From Watersipora subatra (Eukaryota; Bryozoa; Gymnolaemata; Cheilostomatida; Watersiporidae), in the NCBI RefSeq assembly GCF_963576615.1, contig NC_088711.1, positions 10,906,869-10,970,868 of the forward strand: DNA of 64,000 nucleotides, in the 5' to 3' direction. The notes under the pieces are model-generated. The model was not told where the DNA came from. It made no database searches and worked only from the letters and a program-made list of their open reading frames with translations. Below, piece by piece: positions 1 through 12,502 of this stretch. How positions within the stretch are numbered: position 1 is the stretch's first letter; every line of letters starts with the position of its first letter. The position numbers were made by a program, and so were the translations under genes.

Positions 1-3000
1 CAGGTTGGGCTATGATCACACAGGCCTTCCTCTGGCTTAATTACAATTTCATTGACTCTATTTATATACAAGTCTATAGTAGAAAGGGCGGTGGTGAATT
101 ATAGGAGTATTTTTAGATGTGTTTAACAACAGGTTCTGGTAAGTTGAATGTTGTTTGATAAGTCTGATGCCATAGGCATCTCAGTGCATCTTGATTCATT
201 GGATAGAATCAGGTCATCAGGAAAATAAAAACTGATATATACTAATATTTTTAAACAAGACTTATACAGGTCTATGTTATTTGTAACTTTGACTCAACCT
301 TGACTCAATAGTCAAATGTGTATTGAAGTATATTGAAACACTAGACTGCTCCGGACTGTTAGGCTAATATCTAGTGAAGTAATTCTTGTATTACTATTAT
401 TTGGCTTTTTCTTTTCCTCGAGTTATATAGTAGTTTGAATTACAGCCATAAGAATGTCTCCGCTAAAACTCTAGCTTTTATAACAAAATTGGAGTCTGTG
501 AAAAAATAAAACATTGGTTGACGAGAAAGTTAGTCTAACAGCAAATCTATAAATAAATATATACCAACCAAACTTTCATAGCAGTTTATACAACAATTTG
601 AGGGCTTCTGTAGCTTACACTTAAAGGTCTCAAGACAAAAGTTATCAATACACAATTCATAAAATGACAAAGTTTCAAAAATAATAGAAATACCCACATA
701 TCTATTTACATACCCTTAACAGTATTACAAGGTTAGAATACCAGAATGCCAACCAAGTCAGATGAATTCATCTCTTATTATTAATTCAATTAGCCAAAAG
801 AGGTGGTTATCACACATCCTACACCTCTTTTTTTTCTATTTGAAAATATATAGTGTATATAAGCAGAATCATTGTGGTAACAAGATTACAAAAGAAATTA
901 TTATAATTAATCTAAACTATATAATATAAAACTGTTTTAAATAATTAACATTAAGACTGTCTGTACGGATCTTTTTAACAAGATCAATCAATAGCAAGCG
1001 AACTAGGGCAAAAAGCAACAATTAAAATAAATTTAAAAGTAATTACTAGCTATAAAACTGACAGAAAATGATATTGACCAATTGGAAACCTAACACTCAC
1101 CAAATCAGAGTACAGTAGACACTCGCCATACGACATTAATTTGATCTGGTGTTGGCATCGAAAGGCAAAAATGTCATATAGAGGTTATAAAAACCCATAG
1201 TAATCATCTAATGCAAACACTCCCTTGTAAAAAACATTAAAATTTTATATACATACTGTACATATTGAAAATTAATAACAAAATAGTATATTAACCTTAG
1301 TAATTATAGTTACAGTAACTTTGGTGTATTTAGTGGCTATGATCTGCAATTAATTGTAACATTGTTATGTACGGTACATAGTGTATAGCACTCTTACCTT
1401 TGAGACATAACGTGAACTTTGAATTTAATTTAAATAATTTCAGCACATTAAACAAACATAAAGCAAATTTTTAGTATGTATTTTATTAAACTAGACTTTG
1501 ATATTTGCATCGTCTTAATCTTTATTACCTGTTTCCTGTGTCATTTTCACTATACATGTACAGTATGTTATTTCAGTTCTAAAAGTCATTTTAGCTCGGT
1601 GCTTGGCTGTGATGATTGATTGTTAGTAGCTACCTTTTAAAAGCCTAAACTGAATTATTTCATATGAAAATAACGCAATTAAATAAACTCTAAAATACAG
1701 TAATTAATCATAATAAAAATCAATGCTTTGCATAAAACTTTTTAAACTAAAAGGTTTCAGCAGAAATGTTGGGAACAAGGAATTTTTTGCGCTTGTTGTG
1801 CTGTTTTGTAACATTTCTCTCTAAGTTTCACCTATCCTATATACAAGAACTTCTTGAATATGCATAAGATTATTGTTGGGTGTCTAGGAATAGACATCAA
1901 TGTACAATATGGAGCTTAAGAAATGAAGAAATGAATGTGTACTATTCAAGTATATTAACATCTTTTTTTAGTCAGTTTGTTTAGCAGTGATCTGTTTCTG
2001 TTGACTCCCTCAAGAACTCAGAGAGACTGAAAGTTGATAAGTCTATAAGGTCTAAGTGTGTCAGCAAATCACAGGGGTTTATAAGAAATGAATATGAGAT
2101 AAATGTTATATTACCCAGTAAAGTGTTTGATGATAATAAGCTATACTGATTCAAGTACTTCATGTCACTCGGTGTTGGAATATGCACAGTTATATGAGTC
2201 CACCTTCAAAAACCCAAGTAGAGTTTGTGATTGGTCAGTTAGTAACTATAATTTTACAATATTGGATTATTGTTTATCATTTATTACTTGTATTCATTTC
2301 ACATTTATCTTTCTACATACATGTATAAACAATGACGAGAAGATAGAAAGGGAAGATTAAAGATATGGTTCATCAAACTGTTTTGTGTACAAGACTTAAT
2401 TTATTAACTATAGTTGATTATCAGGAGCAAAGTCAAGGTTTGAGTTGAAGGTAAGAAAAATACAGTGCCAAAAAACTGTTATTTTCTTTTTTTTGAACAA
2501 TGTGCTAATGTAGAGATAAACACGAGTGTACAAAAGGTTGATGGGTCAGTGCAATTTGAGCTGTGATACATAAATTAATTTCTGTAAAAAAGTTTTTACT
2601 CGATGTTCTCCCTGGTTGGAAACCTGTACAACATGGCATGTTAAAACTCTATCATGTTATGGCATTGTCAGCTTAAAACTGCTCTCATGGTATTAGATGT
2701 GTAATGAAAGGGTGAGATACAAGCAGATAAAAGTATTAAATAAGTGATTAGCTTTGTATGACTGATGTTTGTCTATATTCTACTTACCTCAACCTGCTGC
2801 TAACGTCACACTATTATCTTTCTATTAATCCACCACATTGGAAACACCCCAAAAGGTATATTTAAACCTAAAATAAATTGTTTCGTCAAAAATAGCTTAT
2901 TCTTAAATTAATTACAAGTTTTTGCGTAAATAGAAACTTAATTATGCAAGGTAGTGACATTTGAGGGGATTTTGCATAACCTTGTGAATAGAAAGGGTTG

Positions 3001-3030
3001 GGTTAGTAAACTGTCAAGCATCTGATGGAA
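1..3030. other. AT-rich intergenic sequence, no gene recognised
   Basis: Only short open frames of under 90 codons without recognisable motifs or splice context are present. There are many A/T runs. It is probably the 5' flank of the secreted-protein gene that starts near 3.06 kb. No RNA gene was recognised by eye. Confidence 0.5.
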
Positions 3031-3036
3031 AATGAA

Positions 3037-3044
3037 TATAAATA
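3037..3044 (+). promoter_or_regulatory. TATA box of the secreted-protein gene
   Basis: TATAAATA lies about 30 bases upstream of a plausible start of transcription near 3065. It is followed by a short non-coding exon ending at 3109 with a strong donor (GTG|GTGAGT). The acceptor ending at 3200 (ATTTACAG|GG) opens the exon that carries the ATG at 3223. The spacing is as expected for a TATA-driven RNA polymerase II promoter, which is common in highly expressed, tissue-restricted secreted-protein genes. Confidence 0.6.
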
Positions 3045-3222
3045 CACAGATCTCCTCATGGATCATCAGTTGTCAATAGATTGTTCTAGAACAAGCATCT
3101 AAAGGAGTGGTGAGTAGATAACTGTGCTGTCTTCTTGTATTGACGTTTGAAAGTTAAGACATTTAAGTTGTTCCAAGTTTAACTAACTAAATATTTACAG
3201 GGTTTACTGTCAGTCAGCCAAC

Positions 3223-6191
3223 ATGAAGACGTTCATAGTATTACTTGTCACTGTTTTGTCTGGGCTATGTCTGGGACAGTGGTCTGGGAGGACATCTGCT
3301 CATAGGTAAATTATAACTTTAATCTTTTATTAAGGAAAAAATCACTTACAATTTTCTCCATCTATCTTTTATAACACTTTAGGAAGCAGATGGTACTTTC
3401 CTGTCATTGTCAAACTTACCATTCTATGTTTTTTTCTTCTACTTGAAACTGATAAACATATTACTTAGTTTTTCATTTTAAATAATTTTAATTCAATAAG
3501 TACAAAATATTCATCTCTACATATCTAATTATCTATAGATTTTTAGATTTAGATATGAACTTAGACATTGGAAAGGCGCCACTCAGTGGTGAGAATTTAC
3601 ACACACAAAAAATAGGTTTAATATGAGTTGTTAGTGACAACATACATATTGTCACTAATATTTTGTGAAACATTAAAAAAAATTTGAGCTGAAAAGTTAA
3701 AAATGAGCTTGACAGCTTGATATAGCAGACATGAAACTTCTTTACTTATTAATCTTAGCTAAAATCTGAGTTTTGATAAATCTGTTAAGTATCAGTTTTT
3801 CTGGTATTAAATAAAAGAGCAAAAACGACAAATAACAAAGTGAGACAGCGACACATAGAAACTCGTAAAAAGTTTGTTAGTAGTCCCTTTCACGAAATTA
3901 ACTCCAACCTATGAACCTATTTCTCCATTACTTGCTTGTCTACTCGCCGATGATAATGCATCCTCTTTGAAATTTTGTAGGATAAACCCAGCCTGGTTCA
4001 TCGGTAAGTTTATCTAAAACTACTCTAATTTCATAAATGACAAGATTGTTCGTTTGTTGCTTAGTATATTAATATATTGTTTGTAGTTCTTAAACTAGAT
4101 TTGTATAACTACGCTGAACTACAGGTGAGCGTGTAAATCCCACCATGTTTAGGAGTGACTAGATGAGCTTAACTAGTTTTGACTATCTTAGCACACAAGT
4201 CAATAATCGGGCAAATTTTCTTTCAAACAGTTTAAAATAATACGATTGCTTATTTTATGAGTTGATATTACAGACTAGTGCTGGGCACGAGTACTTGGCC
4301 AACGAGTTCAAACTCGCTCCTTTTAGAGTATCGAGTAGCTAGGAAAGCTTGGCACGAGTACTTATTGGCCAACGGGTTTTTTGGGTATCGGGTTTGTTGA
4401 TGCGGATTCATGTCTAAAATTTCCAAACAACGAACATATCTTAAACTTTACAATGCAGATATAATTCTATTCAATTTATTTATTATTTTGTACTATTTTC
4501 TAACAAATGATATTCGTGCTCGCATCGGGTTGTTAAAGTGCTCAGAGCGCAATAGGCTAAGTTTTTGTCCACTCTACTCGATGGTTTCGTGTATCAAGAC
4601 TCGAACTCGCAAGTCAAAACCCGAACCCGCAAGATCGAAATACTCAAAATTTACATCACTCGAGAGAAAATCATTAGTACCGACTATCAGGGAGTGTATA
4701 TGCAGATATTTTATCCTGACCAACAAATGATATATTTTCATGTTTTATGGTTTGTTATGAGAGCCCAAATATAAACTTTAAATAGAATAAGATGTTTCTT
4801 CGCTCCTCTTCATGCACCCAGTAATTCATTATGCGGTCAATATCTTTAAAATGTTTGACCTACTAGGTATTTAGTTTAAAACATGAACCAATGTAAGACA
4901 TTTTGTAATTATGTTTGTCAACATGTTATGAAATCTAACAAACCCAATTTTTTTGAGCAAAGATAATACAGTATTAGCTACCTATTGCTGTAAATTTCTT
5001 GACATCAACTTTGGCTACAACCAGTCAATGGAAGTTGATCTACTCTAATTTAGAAGTAGTTTATGGTGATTCTCATCATTCATGTAGATATGCTATCGCG
5101 TTGCAGAACAACCAGACCCATTTGAGATACTTGAGAGACCGGATGCCTATGAGGCACCTGAAATACCAGATGCACTCTTTCTGTCTGCAATCAGAAATGA
5201 CCCTGGAGCACACCAAGCGATAGACAATTACAGGATAGCCCACAGAGCTGCCTATGATGCCAAAGTCAGCAGATATCAGCAGCAGTTTAGTAACCCTGCA
5301 CAAAGGCATGTTGGTGCTGCTCCCATACCATCAGTCGCTCCTGCCATAGTACCAGTGCAGGCATCACCAGTTCAGACAGCGCCAGTGCAGGCATCACCAG
5401 TTCAGACAGCGCCAGTGCAGGCAGCACCAGTGCAGGCAGTACCAGTGCAGGCAGTACCAGTGCAGGCAGCACCAGTACAGGCAGCACCAGTGCCGGCAGC
5501 ACCAGTACAGGCAGTACCAGTACAGGCGGCACCAATGCAGCCTCCAGTCCGCTCTGCACCAAACACAGTCACTCCTGCTCCAGTTCCGACTCAAAGAGTC
5601 TCGTCCCATAGAGCTCAAGTCCCTCTATACAACTTCATAGAACAACCAGACCCATTTGAGATGCTTGAAAGACCAGATGCCTATGAAGCGCCTGAGATAC
5701 CAGATGCACTCCTTCTCTCTGCAATCAGAAATGACCCTGGAGCACACCAAGCTATAGACAACTACAGGAGAGCCCATAGAGCTGCATATGATGCCAAAGT
5801 CAGCAGATATCAACAGCAGTTCATGCCTCAAGCAAACTTGCTGGTCAGGACTGCACCAGCAACAGTAAGACAACTTCCTGTACCAGCAACAGTAAGACAA
5901 CTTCCTGTACAAGCAACAGTAAGACATTTCTCTGTACCCACACCAAGAAGACAACTTCCTACACAAATAGGACAACTCCCTGTGGCAGTAAGACAACTCC
6001 CTGTGCCCACACCAAAAAGACAACTTCCTACACAAGTAGGACAACTCCCTGTGACAGTAAGACAACTCCTTGTACCCACACCAAGAAGACAACTTCCTAC
6101 ACAAGTAGGACAATTTCCTGCACCGGTGAAAATTAACTCAGGTCCAGTAAAACCGGCGACAGTGTTACCCCAAGCTACAGGGGTTAACTAA
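3223..6191 (+). CDS. Secreted Pro/Gln-rich repeat protein (396 aa), function unknown
   Basis: Three coding exons, 3223-3305, 3981-4003 and 5107-6191, join in frame (83+23+1085 = 1191 nt, 396 codons plus stop). All boundaries are GT/AG and the phases match. Residues 1-18 are a typical signal peptide (MKTFIVLLVTVLSGLCLG). Residues 36-96 and 214-274 are two nearly identical 61-residue modules beginning EQPDPFE, with three differences between them. A P-V-Q-A repeat tract lies between them, and the C-terminal quarter is built from RQLPV/PTPRRQLP-type repeats. The frame choice is supported because the 23-bp microexon supplies the residues WFI just before the first module, matching NFI before the second. 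There is no transmembrane segment or cysteine framework. I recognise no family. A structural, matrix, adhesive or biomineral role is inference from composition only. Confidence 0.78.
4266..4660. mobile_element. Possible degenerate DNA-element remnant in intron of the secreted-protein gene
   Basis: The segment starts with a GTGCTGGGCACGAGTACTTG-like end and contains several short direct and inverted copies of ACTCG/CGAGT, GGCACGAGTACTT (twice) and ACTCGAACTCGC. This resembles the subterminal repeat clusters of hAT-type MITEs. No clean pair of terminal inverted repeats or target duplication was found, so this is a tentative call. It lies between the 23-bp microexon and the last exon. Confidence 0.3.
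5349..5549 (+). repeat. 15-bp coding tandem repeat (P-V-Q-A-x)
   Basis: About 13 units close to CCAGTGCAGGCAGCA encode the pentapeptide PVQA(A/V/S) inside the last exon of the secreted-protein gene. The unit length is a multiple of three, so copy-number changes keep the frame. Length polymorphism between alleles is expected. Confidence 0.85.
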
Positions 6192-6600
6192 ACCCTTTAT
6201 TTTGTCACAACTAGTAAACTCATTAGATTTGATTCTAGGGTGAGATGGGACTGCTTAGTGCGTATTAATTTTTATTGATGAACAGTTTATATTCAAGGAA
6301 GCAGGATATTCGCTGCATAAATGTACTGTACCTTTTAGCCATAGCCTATTGGCACAGCAATTAGTGTGTACTCGGGCATATAACTCTGGCATTAACCAAT
6401 CCATGAGTTTGTAGAATATAAATATAAACAGGACTTATAATTGGTTAAGAGGATCAAGTAGATGTTAAAGCAGTGTAGAGACAGTTGTTCAACTGTTTAT
6501 ATTCATTCACTACTGTTCTATATCATACTCTTGATACTTTTTCTAGCATATTTATTTTATAAATATAATGCATTAATTTATGAATTCTCTTCATTTGATA

Positions 6601-6606
6601 AATAAA
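6601..6606 (+). terminator. Candidate polyadenylation signal
   Basis: AATAAA lies about 410 bases after the stop of the secreted-protein gene, in AT-rich sequence, with no competing gene before it. Its use is inferred from position only. Confidence 0.4.
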
Positions 6607-6964
6607 TGACTTCATTTGAATATTATGAGAAGGCTTTAATGAAGTCAAAATCAAATTTTGGAATATTTAAAAAAGCTCATGGGGTACAAAATAAATGTCA
6701 GAGTAGATGATTTTAAGACAACGGCCAGTTTCACCAACTTGCGATTTTTGACCAGCACTTGACCATCTGAACTACAGAGATAGTAATTAAGAACAGTGGT
6801 AAAGACATAACTCTTACTACTGTTGACCTTTTCACCAAATGCTTTACAACAAACAGGCTTTTTTACTAACAGATCTGTTGACCTGTGTACTAAATGGCCT
6901 TTAACCTTAACAAATAACTGTCTAAAAAAGCACCAAAGTAAAATCGCGTACAGACATTTAAGTA

Positions 6965-7345
6965 TAGGACAATACTAGCTGTGCTACCCGGCGTTGCCCG
7001 GGTAATAAAAGTCTTTGGACAGAAAATTGATTTAAATTTAAAATATAACAACATTTCCCATTCTTACTTTCAAACTAAATATCATGAGAGAAGTGTTTTG
7101 TGTAGTTGAAATAAATTAATAGAAAAATTAAAACAACTGTAAAGGTTTTAAAACTTTGTCAAACAACTGTAACTTTCAAGCTATTAGCCAGGCACATTGC
7201 CAATGGAAATTTCCAGTAAGCTGCTTAATAAGCTAGGCTTCTAATGGCTGTAAGCCATGACTTTGCGTCTGCATTGTTGTCCAGCTCCAGCTATTCTAAT
7301 AATAGCTATAGCCGGAATGACAGACAGATATACGCCATACTGACA
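6965..7345 (+). repeat. Dispersed repeat, copy 1 (CCCGG-CGTTG-CCCGGG family)
   Basis: It begins GCTGTGCTACCCGGCGTTGC with a hairpin (CCCGG/CCGGG), continues TAATAAAAGTCTTTGGACAG, and ends near AATAGCTATAGCCGGAATGA followed by a CAGACAGA run. The same order of blocks occurs near 19440, 24150 and (5' part only) 37060, all on the plus strand. No coding capacity is seen. The short length and shared ends suggest a SINE- or MITE-like non-autonomous family. The superfamily is not identified. Confidence 0.7.
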
Positions 7346-7459
7346 TACTTTGAGAAAGATATAGATAAACTATGTAATAATGCGATAACTGTATTGATTG
7401 CTCTGTATATCAGTAGAAATAAACAATCCTGTTTTATTATAACTTATAAAAGATATTAA

Positions 7460-8920
7460 CTTTGCCCATAAACTCTCATTAGATTCCTTTCGGGGAGAAT
7501 TCAATAGACATCAGGTATAGTTATCAGCCTTGAACATAGGTTAGTCAAAGTGCAATTCTGGTCAATTCTGTCTAGTTTAAATAAGATTGGCATGGTTGTT
7601 GCATCATTACATCAATATACATATATTATATAGCCTCACTCTTTCATACCACTAAGATAGCCAAAGTGAGCCTCTTTCACCTGTTGTTAGTAACATATTT
7701 GCTTACAAAGGACAAAAAAATGATCGCACACAAAACTAATAACACGAACCTTGAATTCATCAGTGTTGATAGAGTACTAGGAAGAGGTATAATACACATG
7801 GGATTGGAAATGAATCTGCTAAGACAATCGATATTATTAACAGCTAAAAATTATATATCAACGTTGCCACATTTTTTCATTTAATTGTCTACAATAATGT
7901 AAAAATATACTTCACATATCACATGCACAACCTCAAGTAGTCAACTTTCTTTGGGTAAAGCCAGTTAAGCATTCATGAGTCATTGTGCATGTACCGGAGT
8001 AAACAGATGTGCTGACAAAAACTATGTATGTTGAAATACCAATAACAGTCATGTATTGTTTACAACTGACATGGGCATGATAAACATATGCTGGTAATCT
8101 TCATGGTATATATTTATACATTTTATATGATGAGCTGTATTAGGAATATGCATGTAAATATTCTGTATAAAACAAGTAAAAATGGTAAAGTTATCTAAAA
8201 ACCGGGTCCCAATATGAAATGTTTATAAAATGTTAAATGGTATGATCAACAGCAGGAAATTACTCAAACATTTCCAATTAAAAAATAATTTACAATAAAA
8301 ACAATGAATTGCAGTGGGAAATAGCCAGCACGGTGTATATACATGTACATATGAAGAATGGTAAAAGAATATTCAGTGTTAAAAGAAGACTTGTGTCTAG
8401 AAGCAGGTCAGAGCCCGCCAGAGCTCATCATACAGCTGAAATAGCAATGACAACATGAATGGAGATTATTGTTCATATACAAACCATAGCAAGGTCAAAT
8501 ATGCAGATTTTATACAGGCAAGGGTACAGAAAACACTTAATATTTGCGGCATATTTTGTTGAAATCAATATTTATTTGGAGAAATAAATTTCGCAAATAT
8601 TTACTTAATTGTATTTTATCATTTTAATTCGTCATTAAACTCTAATCCCATATTTATATGTCAAGCTTCATAGCTTCAAAACATCACAAATTTTCTGATC
8701 AAAAATGTATTTTTAGACACAAATAAGAATTTATTAATACAAGTAAATGCTATAACTGGTTTACATATTTAATAAATAACAATTATTGAATAGATATGAA
8801 ACAAATTACATAAAATAATTTCAAATGTCACATTATTGCAAACCGCAGCTAAAACCCTTATGACCAATAATTGGCTGATGGCTAAACTATTTGAGGGCTT
8901 CTGTGGAGAGCTGTAGAGAG
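7460..8920. other. No feature recognised
   Basis: AT-rich sequence with only short open frames that lack motifs. Nothing is supported beyond the end of dispersed repeat copy 1. Confidence 0.45.
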
Positions 8921-8930
8921 GCTTTTAGAG

Positions 8931-9035
8931 AGCTTTACTAAAAACTCCATGCTTTAAATATTGAAGAAGAGATTTTGTGTTCAAAGGTTTGCTTCAGTTG
9001 CATCATAGTAATTCGCGTCTCTGCATTATGAAAGT
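8931..9035 (+). repeat. Diverged repeat pair A, copy 1
   Basis: The segment containing GAGAGCTTTACTAAAAACTC through GTTTGCTTC and TTCGCGTCTCTGC reappears, diverged, at 13634-13740. It is part of an interspersed or segmentally duplicated family around 9-14 kb. Confidence 0.55.
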
Positions 9036-9846
9036 GAAATTTACAGTGTACGCTGTACATTCATTATACAGTAAATTTAAATTAAGTTTGTATTCTTACA
9101 GCGAAGATTGTAACGACATCTAAAAGATCAAGTGTTTTGATATATGAAAATCCAATATGTTCACATGTGTGTAGAAACAGTTGTAGAAAATGGGAAAGGT
9201 TGATAACAATTCCGTGATCTACGTAGGCTTAAAAATTGTGTGGAAACTGAAAATATATGATCCAAGATTGCAGGTTATTACCTATGTAGAGGCATATTGG
9301 AATGTATTATCTGGGATAATAAAGCATTACTCTAGTTATTTAACAACAAAGACCTCCAAAGACTTTCGTTTTTATTTAGCTAGCTAAAAGCATCTCGGTG
9401 AACAGAGTGACAATTCCAAGTGCAGTGAGAAGCTTTTTCCTGCACTTACAAGCAATCTATCCGTTAGTTAACGCTGGACATGACAATAATGTTTAACCAG
9501 CTAGCTGTATAATTGAAGGTACGTAAACAAACACTAGACAGTGCCTAAGGCTATAGGGCAAGCATATTCTTATTAAAATATAACTTATTAGATGAGTACA
9601 TACGGCATCATCAGTGCAGAGAATAGACCTGGCAACACACAGCCGCTCCCTTGAGCTGCTGTATTTCCATAGATGAATCACCCTCCCTGTAAATAGAAAT
9701 TAGTAATGCTGGCAAAGAATAAGTGAACTAGGGCAAGCTACGAATTTGTTAGAGCACAGGCTGATAACCAATCACGAGTACAAGTGAACCTAGTATAACA
9801 TCGTATAACTTTATATATATATATATACACATTTTTGCACAGCACT

Positions 9847-10310
9847 GTATTAATTACTATTCGACAAACAGCTGTTTTTAAGTTTTGCCAGAGAAATTAC
9901 AATAAACCTTATTAAACTTAATGAAACTATGGATATGCTTCTCTGGACTGGTGGAAATTGAAGTCTATAGTTCAAATAATCTACATAGTCCATAGTAGCA
10001 GCTAACGTAAACCTATACATTGCATACATACATATGAATATGCATACATACATATGAATATGCATACATACATATGAATATGCATACATACATATGAATA
10101 TGCATACATACATATGAATATGCATACATACATATGAATATGCATACATACATATGAATATGCATACATACATATGAATATGCATACATACATATGAATA
10201 TGCATACATACATCGACATGAAATCTAGTCGATTTTATAAATAGACATGGTAGAACCTCAAGCAATCTAATACATAATGGTAGACTAAATAACATGTTCG
10301 TTTGGATGTC
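9847..10310 (+). repeat. Diverged repeat pair B, copy 1 (contains the 20-bp array)
   Basis: The sequence starting ATTAATTACTATTCGACAAA and ending near TAAATAACATGTTCG is colinear with 12503-12742. Copy 1 carries the 20-bp minisatellite exactly where copy 2 goes straight from CCTATTCATTGCC to ATAGACATGG. This suggests the array arose or was inserted in copy 1 after duplication. Confidence 0.6.
10021..10213 (+). repeat. Perfect 20-bp minisatellite
   Basis: Nine identical consecutive copies of TGCATACATACATATGAATA run from 10021 to 10200, followed by a partial tenth. The absence of any mismatch points to very recent expansion or homogenisation. The minus-strand open frames here (MHIHMYVCIFICMYAYSYV-like) are by-products of the repeat and not genes. 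Confidence 0.95.
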
Positions 10311-11064
10311 TAACAAAACAGAAATGGTATAATAAGATTACATAACCTCTATTTCATAATAATAATGAAGAATTTATAATCCAGAATGATAAATACAAAA
10401 GGCAGATGGCTAGAAGGATTCATAAACGAGAGAATAATTTGTGGAGCTGACTAGGCTTCATGTGTTGAGATACTGTTTTCCTTCAAACTCTCACTACTAG
10501 TACTAAAATCAAACTAAAAGGTTTTACGACTTAACAAGTTAAAGCTCCCTCTATAACAACGCCAGCTTGTCTGTATTGCTATTAGCAACAGACAGTATGC
10601 TTGCATGATGTGAATAATGCTGATTTGGAGTTGTGTGCACACGATGAGTTGCCACACGATAAGCGTATAAATGGACACTCGCATGATACGGATAGACGTA
10701 GACGCTTTGTTAAAAAGATAAGGATTTAGTCATAGCGACGTGTTCGGAACTGTTCAAATCAAGATAAAAATGACTGAAATGTGAAAAATGTTTGAAATGG
10801 AATAGCTTGCATGGCATTTTCTTACACATCATCCACAAGTTCCCCGTTTCTATCTTTTGCAAACATGAAACATTCAGTAACAATTTGCGAGTAAGAAAAC
10901 ACGCTTGACTTATTCTTGCCTTTTCCATCTACGAATGACATAAACCTGCGGATGAACCGTGTCATGGAAACATAGCGGGATACTTAGCCTTAAGACACTT
11001 GGCCTGCAGTCATAATACTCAACAACATCCTTAATAGTTTAACAGTTGTTGCGGTACTCCGCGA

Positions 11065-11312
11065 CTAATCAATTGCATTTGAAAATGAAGTACAAAAGGA
11101 AGTACCGGCAACAGTCCCAGTGTATTTCTCTCCAGCGTCGCCGACGAAGAAGGTCTGTCGAGCATGATTACAGGGGTAGGTGATTTGATCAAAAGCACGA
11201 ATCCTGAGAGATGTGTCTTCGATTAGCGGAGTAAACAAGCTTGTGTCTTTGTTCACCCAATTCTCCGTGTGAAGCAATCCTGCCTCCCGATGCAATGTTA
11301 TAAAATCCGTGC
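11065..11312 (-). CDS. Exon of an unrecognised gene (downstream of the pair)
   Basis: An acceptor (GATATTTTAG|GC) opens a frame of about 81 codons reading TDFITLHREAGLLHTENWV and onward, with a non-repetitive, protein-like composition. It joins in phase with the exon ending at 11999 (codon split G|GC). The frame closes with TAG at 11065. It could instead leave earlier through a GCCG|GTACTT donor near 11106, continuing to a possible exon near 9.6 kb. I do not recognise the family. Exon status is inferred from splice signals, phase and composition. Confidence 0.45.
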
Positions 11313-11998
11313 CTAAAATATCCATAACTATAGTTTGTGTGTAATAACTACTACATAACTAGCTAAAGCTAAGGATGAGCAATGGTCCAATTGAAATCAC
11401 ATTTTTTCAGTTTCAACTGGTACTTTAATAAACTAATGTTAAAAAAACTGTGTAAACAAGAAAAAATATTTCATCCTATCGATTTTACAAAAGAAAAACA
11501 ATATACTTAAAATGCAAACTTATATATTTATTAACAGGTTTTATGTGACACAGTTTCAATAATACGTTTATGCTGGCCTATCTGTTTCTTGCATTTGCCA
11601 ATTAGCCCGAAGCGCTATTCACATCCTTTATAATGTATGATCAAATAAACCAGCTATTTACCTGCTATGTTTTAATGAGATACTATTGAATTTTGGCTAG
11701 AACAAAACAGGCAAAGGAGTTGGTATGCTGGATGCTTTGGCCAGGGAGACCTATAACCAAAGGTTTAATATTCAAATGTTGCAGAGGTTTATAAAAGTTT
11801 TGAGCTCTAAATCAATCTGCTGTATATATTGACAAAACAGGTATTCATGAAAATGACTAGCAAACAGTTTTACTTTGAGATACATTTTGGTACGCAGTGA
11901 GAGTACCGACTGTTAACGTAAACTTGAGAAGGAAATGCCGTTAGAAAATATTTGCAATCCTACCAAACAATACTAGCCAAATCAACAACAATGCATAC

Positions 11999-12132
11999 CC
12001 GCTTTAATTAGTACTGGAGACTCCGCTACTGGCTCGTCTACCCATCTACGTTTGTGTGCAACAGGAATCATAGCCACATCACTGTTCATCATCGTCCCAT
12101 CAACTAATGTCAAAAGGATTGTATAGTGTGAG
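11999..12132 (-). CDS. Exon of an unrecognised gene (upstream of the pair)
   Basis: The exon is 134 nt, bounded by an acceptor (CACGTTAG|C) and a donor (GCGG|GTATGC), reading SHYTILLTLVDGTMMNSDVA and onward to ESPVLIKAG. The phase fits the exon starting at 11312 across a 686-bp intron. No family was recognised, and further 5' exons were not identified. Confidence 0.45.
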
Positions 12133-12502
12133 CTAACGTGGTGTGGTAATAGAAAACAAGCCATGTTCATAAAAAGGAATGCACTGTTACTGTTTAGTTA
12201 CTGAGGAACAAACGAGTGCCAGCTGTCTACCTTGGTAGATTGACAGCAAATTGTATTGTCACTAATAGCGTGGTTCAAGCTGTTCACCAATAATTTCAAA
12301 TTTACAAACTTTTCAATTTAAGTGAAATTATTGTTTGAGAAGTCATCATATGTTATTTTAGTAACTTTTGCGATATATGTAACAATTCAACAAAACGTGC
12401 ACTTTACTGTCCATCCTCATAAAGTGATAAAGCTTTGGGAAATAATTATTGCAATAATTGGAAAGCTGACTTTAGTTCCCTATTTCCAAAATAAATAATT
12501 AT

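Noticed and set aside
5287-6113. Minus-strand open frames over the secreted-protein exon
   Set aside because: They are shadows of the coding repeats (unit lengths divisible by three). The plus-strand frame has the signal peptide, splice joins and duplicated module.
9611-9686. Possible third exon of the unknown minus-strand gene (VIHLWKYSSSRERLCVA)
   Set aside because: Splice-like borders and compatible phase exist, but it needs an alternative donor inside the 11065-11312 exon and has no independent support.
10002-10316. Minus-strand MYVCIFICMYAYS-type frames
   Set aside because: Translation of the 20-bp minisatellite; no non-repeat domain.
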